Shown piece by piece: positions 23,863 through 27,022 of a stretch of DNA of 27,022 nt (position 1 is the first letter of the stretch; each line of letters starts with the position of its first letter). The position numbers and the translations under genes are program-made. The DNA is from Coriobacteriaceae bacterium (lineage in GTDB: Bacteria; Actinomycetota; Coriobacteriia; Coriobacteriales; Eggerthellaceae): the NCBI GenBank assembly GCA_015062635.1, contig SUUF01000016.1:1-27022 (forward strand), given 5' to 3'. Below the pieces are notes generated by a model, which saw only the letters and a program-made list of their open reading frames with translations, was not told where the DNA came from and did no database searches.

Positions 23863-24327
23863 CTACCGGCGGGCGACGGCGGCCAGGCTCTTGGATAGCG
23901 AAAGCGCCCCATCGGCATCGACGGCGACCACATCCTCGCCGAGCACCATGGTCTCGACGGTGGCCGGCGCCGCCATGCCGAGCTTGTTGGCGGCGTAATC
24001 GCGCACATAGGCCGGGTTCGAGAGGTTCGAGGCCTGCACCTCGAGCGCGCTGCCCTCGGCGCGGGCGGAATTGACGTCCATCGAAAGCTCTTCGTAGGCG
24101 ACCGATGCGTTCACGGCGGCGGAATAGAATTGCAGGCGCACGACGGCGGCGACGGCGAGGATGAGAACCACGGCGACGATGACGCGGATGGCGACGAAGA
24201 CGCGCGGGTCGATGCGGGATGCCGGGCCGCTGCCGGGGATGACCGTGATGTCGGGACGCCGGTTCGCGCGCGGTTGCGCTTCGGCGTACTCGTAGCTGTC
24301 GTAACGGTATGCAGGCGCGCCGGCCAC
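23863..24327 (-). CDS. ftsL: FtsL-like septum formation initiator-type protein
   Basis: A 154-residue bitopic protein. Residues 1-40 are a Tyr/Arg-containing cytoplasmic tail, about 43-63 form a membrane helix, and about 70-105 form a predicted coiled coil followed by NPAYVRDYAANKLGMAAP, the pattern of FtsL/DivIC proteins. FtsL partners FtsQ and FtsB/DivIC and activates FtsWI. Identification rests mostly on topology and position between rsmH and ftsI, since the family is poorly conserved in sequence. The start is GTG at 24327, preceded by a strong GGGGAGGA site. A 105-bp gap upstream contains hairpins but no clear promoter. Confidence 0.85.
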   Translation of the reverse strand: MAGAPAYRYDSYEYAEAQPRANRRPDITVIPGSGPASRIDPRVFVAIRVIVAVVLILAVAAVVRLQFYSAAVNASVAYEELSMDVNSARAEGSALEVQASNLSNPAYVRDYAANKLGMAAPATVETMVLGEDVVAVDADGALSLSKSLAAVARR

Positions 24328-24432
24328 GACGTCCTCCCCTCTGCTGCGTTTATCGTTCGTTTCACAGGGAGTGCGCCGAACGCCCCGGCTCGCGCCGCTT
24401 CGCGTTCAGCACCCGTCCTGCGGGTGTTTCGT
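24328..24432. other. rsmH-ftsL intergenic gap
   Basis: It contains a 6-bp hairpin (CACCCG 24410-24415 with CGGGTG 24421-24426) just after the rsmH stop, with no T-run on the minus strand, plus the ftsL ribosome site at its other end. No promoter stands out. Confidence 0.35.
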
Positions 24433-25401
24433 TTAGTCGAGCCGTTCCGCCACCCGCAGCTTGGCGCTGCGTGCGCGCGGGTTGCGCTCTATCTCGGCGG
24501 CTTCGGGAAGCACCGGCTTGCGCGTGATGGTCTTGAGTATCGGCGTGTTCCCGCACGCGCACACCGGGAGTCCCGGCGGGCAGGTGCAGCCCCGCGACGC
24601 CTCCTTGAAGACGTCCTTCACGATGCGATCCTCGAGCGAGTGATAGCTGATGACGACGATGCGCCCGTGCGGCGAAAGCCAGCGGATAGCCGATTCGAGC
24701 GCGCTTCGCAGCACGTCGAGCTCGGCATTCACCTCGATGCGCAACGCCTGGAAGGTGCGCTTGGCCGGATGCCCGCCCGCGCGTCGTGCGCTTGCCGGGA
24801 TGGCGGCCTTCACGATCTCGACCAGTTGCGCGCTCGTCTGTATCGGCTCGTCTGCACGGGCCTTCACGATGAACGAGGCGATGCGGCTTGCCCACTTCTC
24901 GTCTGAATACTCACGGATGACCCGGGCGAGATCTGCTTCGTTGTAATGGTTCACGATCTCTGCTGCGGTAAGGGTGTGTTTTCCCGGATCCATCCGCATA
25001 TCAAGTGGGCCGTCCTCCTTAAAGGAGAAGCCACGAGATGGCGTGTCGATCTGCACGGACGAGACTCCCAGGTCGAACAGGAATGCATCGACCTCGGGAA
25101 CGCAAGCTTGCACCAGCAGCTCGTCCATGTCGCCGAAGTTGCCGTGCAGCAGGTGCAGTTCGGGCCGTTCATCTGCGGGAATCTGCTCCAAGCGCGCACG
25201 TGCCGCGGCAAGCGCGACCGTGTCCTGGTCGATTCCGATGAGCGTGCCCGTGCTTCCCAGCCGTTTGGCCGCTTCGATGGAATGCCCTGCGCCGCCGAGC
25301 GTTGCGTCCACGAACGTGTGCTTCGTTTCCAGTTTCAGATGTTCGAGGCACTCGGCGAGCAGGACGGGGGTATGCCGATATTCAATTGTCATGTCGCTCA
25401 C
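24433..25401 (-). CDS. rsmH: 16S rRNA (cytosine1402-N4)-methyltransferase RsmH (MraW)
   Basis: A 322-residue SAM-dependent enzyme that methylates N4 of C1402 in the ribosomal P site. Seen: HTPVLLAECLEHL, the SAM-binding DATLGGAGHSIEAAK near residue 35, IGIDQDTVAL, FLFDLGVSSVQIDTPSRGFSF, AKRTFQALRIEVN, ISYHSLEDRIVK and the Cys-rich CTCPPGLPVCACG segment near the C-terminus. The start is uncertain: a GTG at 25401 has AGG about 8 nt upstream, and an ATG at 25392 gives MTIEYRHTPVL, closer to the conserved region. It begins 8 bp after the mraZ stop. Confidence 0.96.
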   Translation of the reverse strand: MSDMTIEYRHTPVLLAECLEHLKLETKHTFVDATLGGAGHSIEAAKRLGSTGTLIGIDQDTVALAAARARLEQIPADERPELHLLHGNFGDMDELLVQACVPEVDAFLFDLGVSSVQIDTPSRGFSFKEDGPLDMRMDPGKHTLTAAEIVNHYNEADLARVIREYSDEKWASRIASFIVKARADEPIQTSAQLVEIVKAAIPASARRAGGHPAKRTFQALRIEVNAELDVLRSALESAIRWLSPHGRIVVISYHSLEDRIVKDVFKEASRGCTCPPGLPVCACGNTPILKTITRKPVLPEAAEIERNPRARSAKLRVAERLD

Positions 25402-25409
25402 GTCCGGGC

Positions 25410-25838
25410 CTAATCGCTCATGAGGTCGGCGAGGTTAACACCGCCGATGAACTCGTCCCAACGCTTCGCATCCCAAATCTCGAGGTGATCGGTGTCGCCG
25501 ACAATTACGACCTCCTTGTCCAGACCTGCGTCCGAACGGAGGTCGGCCGAGATATTGATCCTGCCGGCGGTATCGACCTCGATGTTCCTGGCACGCGCGT
25601 TCAACACGCGGCGCAGGTTCACGTGGCGCCTGCTGCGGGACTTGTAGCCACCATCTTCCTCAAAGAAAGAATCGACCCAGGCGCTGAACGCGTCTGGCTC
25701 GAATACATAGAGGCACTCATCCTCAGGCGAAAGCGTCACCTTGAGATTTTCCGGAAGGCTCCGGCGGAAATCGGCAGGCAGCGATACCCGGCCTTTGGCG
25801 TCGAGCTTGTGATGAAACTCGCCCACCAGATCGGACAT
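25410..25838 (-). CDS. mraZ: Transcriptional regulator MraZ
   Basis: A 142-residue AbrB-like DNA-binding protein, first gene of the dcw cluster and in other bacteria a repressor of it. Two MraZ half-domains are visible: GEFHHKLDAKGRVSLPADFR (about 5-24) and ARNIEVDTAGRINISADLR (about 83-101), each with the DxxGR core. The family forms a ring that binds repeated GTGG boxes. The ATG at 25838 is chosen over the one six codons upstream because AAGGAGGG lies 6 nt before it. Matching GTGGG boxes overlap its promoter, which argues for autoregulation. Confidence 0.96.
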   Translation of the reverse strand: MSDLVGEFHHKLDAKGRVSLPADFRRSLPENLKVTLSPEDECLYVFEPDAFSAWVDSFFEEDGGYKSRSRRHVNLRRVLNARARNIEVDTAGRINISADLRSDAGLDKEVVIVGDTDHLEIWDAKRWDEFIGGVNLADLMSD

Positions 25839-25879
25839 CCAGCCCTCCTTTCCCACATGAGACCCTTCCAGCGATTGAC

Positions 25880-25908
25880 ATACTACCCCACCTCATCCCA
25901 CTCCGCAA
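25880..25908 (-). promoter_or_regulatory. Promoter of mraZ and the dcw cluster
   Basis: On the minus strand TTGCGG (25908-25903) and TAGTAT (25885-25880) are separated by exactly 17 bp. The expected start is near 25873, giving a leader of about 35 nt that ends in the strong mraZ ribosome site. The MraZ boxes lie in its spacer. Confidence 0.65.
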
Positions 25909-25911
25909 CAC
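25887..25911 (-). promoter_or_regulatory. MraZ operator (GTGGG boxes)
   Basis: On the minus strand GTGTT (25911-25907), GTGGG (25901-25897) and GTGGG (25891-25887) repeat at exactly 10-bp intervals with 5-bp spacers, matching the known MraZ box arrangement; the first is degenerate. A further GTGGG lies at 25932-25928, nearly in phase. MraZ bound here would block RNA polymerase. Confidence 0.75.
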
Positions 25912-26364
25912 TTTTTGACCCCAAGAACCCACCTTTTAACCCCCAAAGGATGGTATTCATCCGCATGCGGTACCCCCTTCAACCTACATCTTGTGCCCGC
26001 CCCATCCGCACCCCCAGAATCTTGCCCAAATGAAGATTTCGTTCAGGTGGGTCCGCATCCCATTCCCATATGGCCCTCCCCCACCGCCGAGGCACCCGAC
26101 GGAAACGATGCGGCGATCGTCTCGCCATTCGGAAATCTGCCGCAGGCACCATAATCGCGCGCCCAGAACACGTCGATCAAGACGGGCTCATATGGTCCCA
26201 GCCGCTATCGCCCGCGCAATGCGCCGGAACATCGTCTTGTAACTATATAAAGAGTCAACGCAAGCCCATGCCAACCATGCGCACGAGCTGGGTCGACTAC
26301 GCATCCCAGCTCGCCATGCAGCTTCGCGGGGCATTTTCGCAAGTATTGCAGGCATTCCGTCCGC
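25912..26364. other. Intergenic region upstream of mraZ, no gene seen
   Basis: About 450 bp with no recognisable protein or RNA. Short open frames exist on both strands but have no credible ribosome sites or domains. A small AT-rich patch (about 26237-26260, CTATATAAAG) stands out in GC-rich surroundings and could be part of a promoter, but I cannot fit a good -35/-10 pair on either strand. Confidence 0.4.
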
Positions 26365-26386
26365 CGTCATTTCGAGCTCCCTTTCC

Positions 26387-26471
26387 CGTCATTTCGAGCG
26401 TAAGCGAGAAATCTCCCCCACATCAACCGAGGTCGGGACGCTGGAGATCTCTCACTTCGTTCGAGATGACG
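26387..26471. repeat. Imperfect palindromic intergenic element (CGTCATTTCGAGC type)
   Basis: The left arm (26387-26416) begins CGTCATTTCGAGCG and the right arm (26443-26471) ends CGTTCGAGATGACG. The arms are complementary over most of about 29 bp, with a 26-bp centre. A truncated copy of the left arm (CGTCATTTCGAGC) lies just before it at 26366-26378. The arms resemble a class of short dispersed palindromes seen between genes in many bacteria (from general knowledge, not searched), so it is probably a REP- or MITE-like unit. Confidence 0.7.
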
Positions 26472-26496
26472 TAAGTGGACGATGACGTATGGGGAC

Positions 26497-26669
26497 GCCC
26501 CGCGCCGGGCGGGCACGCGGGGTCGTCTGAGCGCCATATCCGCGATTTCGCGAAGCGGAATCGCGCGTCTTAAAACGCGAAGCCAGCGCAGCGCACGACG
26601 AGGGAATGCCCAGTGGGCATTCCCGAGGAGCAGCGGAGCGTGGCCCCGCGGGCCCGCCCGGCGCGGGGC
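26497..26669. repeat. Large GC-rich inverted repeat with nested hairpins
   Basis: 26-bp arms at 26497-26522 and 26644-26669 are complementary at 25 of 26 positions. Nested inside are a perfect 10-bp hairpin (26602-26611 with 26615-26624) and a 7-bp one (CGCGATT 26541-26547 with AATCGCG 26559-26565). No protein is credible here. It could be a structured RNA, a mobile-element remnant or a recombination substrate. Confidence 0.7.
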
Positions 26670-26772
26670 GGGGCGGAGCATCGGGATGGGTCGACCGGGT
26701 TTCCGCCATGGTCGAAACGGGGCGGCGGAGCGTGGCCCCGCGGGCGCGACCTACGCGGGGGCGGCGGAGCGT
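26633..26772. repeat. Direct repeats of a GCGGAGCGTGGCCCC unit
   Basis: A 21-bp sequence at 26633-26653 is repeated perfectly at 26725-26745. A partial third copy (GCGGAGCGT) is at 26764-26772. The first copy overlaps the right arm of the large inverted repeat. Confidence 0.75.
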
Positions 26773-26831
26773 ACCCACACTCGCACGCCCAGCGCGGGTC
26801 CAGACTCGAACACGGGTCGACCCAGCGATGC
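26678..26831. repeat. Second inverted repeat (GCATCG..GGGTCGACC arms)
   Basis: The left arm, about 26678-26696, reads GCATCG then TGGGTCGACC after a short interruption. The right arm, about 26814-26831, is its near complement, GGGTCGACCCAGCGATGC. The pair encloses the second direct-repeat copy. Arms are imperfect by about two bases. Confidence 0.55.
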
Positions 26832-26862
26832 GCCCTACAACACCATGCAATTACGCGCATGC

Positions 26863-26897
26863 AAAAAGACCCCCGGCGGGATGTGTCCGGGGGTCTT
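26863..26897 (-). terminator. Rho-independent terminator of the right-edge gene
   Basis: On the minus strand an 11-bp stem (26897-26887 with 26876-26866; GACCCCCGG core) with a 10-nt loop ends in TTTTTGC. It lies 36 bp after the stop codon of the partial gene at the right edge and separates it from mraZ. Confidence 0.9.
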
Positions 26898-26932
26898 GCT
26901 CATGATGGGAGCTTAGGATTTAGGGAATGTCC

Positions 26933-27022
26933 CTATTCCTTGCCACCTTCGTCAGCGGCGATCTCGCCACGGCGGAAGGCTTCCATGCGGGCTTGGAGTG
27001 CCGCGTTCTGGGCAGCGATCTC
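26933..27022 (-). CDS. C-terminal end of an unidentified protein (partial)
   Basis: The last 29 codons and a TAG stop of a minus-strand gene that continues past the window. The peptide is rich in Ala, Glu and Arg (EIAAQNAALQARMEAFRRGE then a short acidic end, GGKE) and looks like the end of a helix or coiled coil. It reads in frame to the window edge and is followed by a good terminator, which supports it being real. I do not recognise the protein. Confidence 0.6.
   Translation of the reverse strand, partial: EIAAQNAALQARMEAFRRGEIAADEGGKE

Noticed and set aside
25915..26154. Small plus-strand open frame upstream of mraZ
   Set aside because: Pro-rich and without a ribosome site or domain; it overlaps the mraZ promoter region.
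26452..26850. Pro/Arg-rich frames in the repeat region
   Set aside because: They span the inverted and direct repeats, occur on both strands, and have biased composition explained by GC-rich DNA.

Overview
The window is a GC-rich chromosomal segment from what looks like an actinobacterium of the class Coriobacteriia, probably near the Eggerthellaceae. This is inferred from gene content, gene order and protein style; no database search was possible. The supporting signs are a division and cell wall (dcw) cluster that holds murB but no ftsA or ddl, the sepF-yggT-divIVA tail typical of Gram-positive bacteria, a MurE with the DNPR motif of meso-diaminopimelate ligases, and an FtsZ ending in the canonical C-terminal peptide.

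Layout, left to right. (1) 1-295: non-coding edge with two near-identical hairpins and a rho-independent terminator. (2) 296-3678, minus strand: a thiamine operon read thiN, thiE, a membrane-anchored endonuclease/exonuclease/phosphatase-family protein, thiD. (3) 3778-4686, plus strand: a divergent EamA-type transporter. (4) 4687-5511: a gene-poor stretch with a 21-bp tandem repeat and the RNase P RNA gene (rnpB, minus strand), whose 3' third is present a second time as a perfect 76-bp copy just downstream. (5) 5656-25838, minus strand: the dcw cluster, transcribed as mraZ-rsmH-ftsL-ftsI-murE-murF-mraY-murD-ftsW-murG-murC-murB-ftsQ-ftsZ-pgeF-yggS-sepF-yggT-divIVA and closed by a strong terminator. 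(6) 25912-26862: about 950 bp without a convincing gene, holding a dispersed-repeat-like palindrome and a nest of GC-rich inverted and direct repeats. (7) 26863-27022: a terminator and the last 29 codons of an unidentified minus-strand gene.

The dcw genes cover the cytoplasmic and membrane steps of peptidoglycan synthesis: MurB, MurC, MurD, MurE and MurF build UDP-MurNAc-pentapeptide, and MraY and MurG make lipid I and lipid II. FtsW polymerises the glycan and FtsI crosslinks it. Divisome assembly is covered by FtsZ, SepF (likely the membrane tether, since ftsA is absent here), FtsQ and FtsL; DivIVA marks poles or septum. MraZ sits first and probably represses the cluster through two perfect GTGGG boxes placed between the -35 and -10 of its promoter. 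Many genes are coupled by stop/start overlaps. Likely internal promoters lie upstream of ftsZ and yggS.

No defence system, CRISPR array, prophage or intact insertion sequence was seen. The most unusual items are the duplicated rnpB 3' end, the structured repeat region upstream of mraZ, and the EEP-family gene translationally coupled to thiE.
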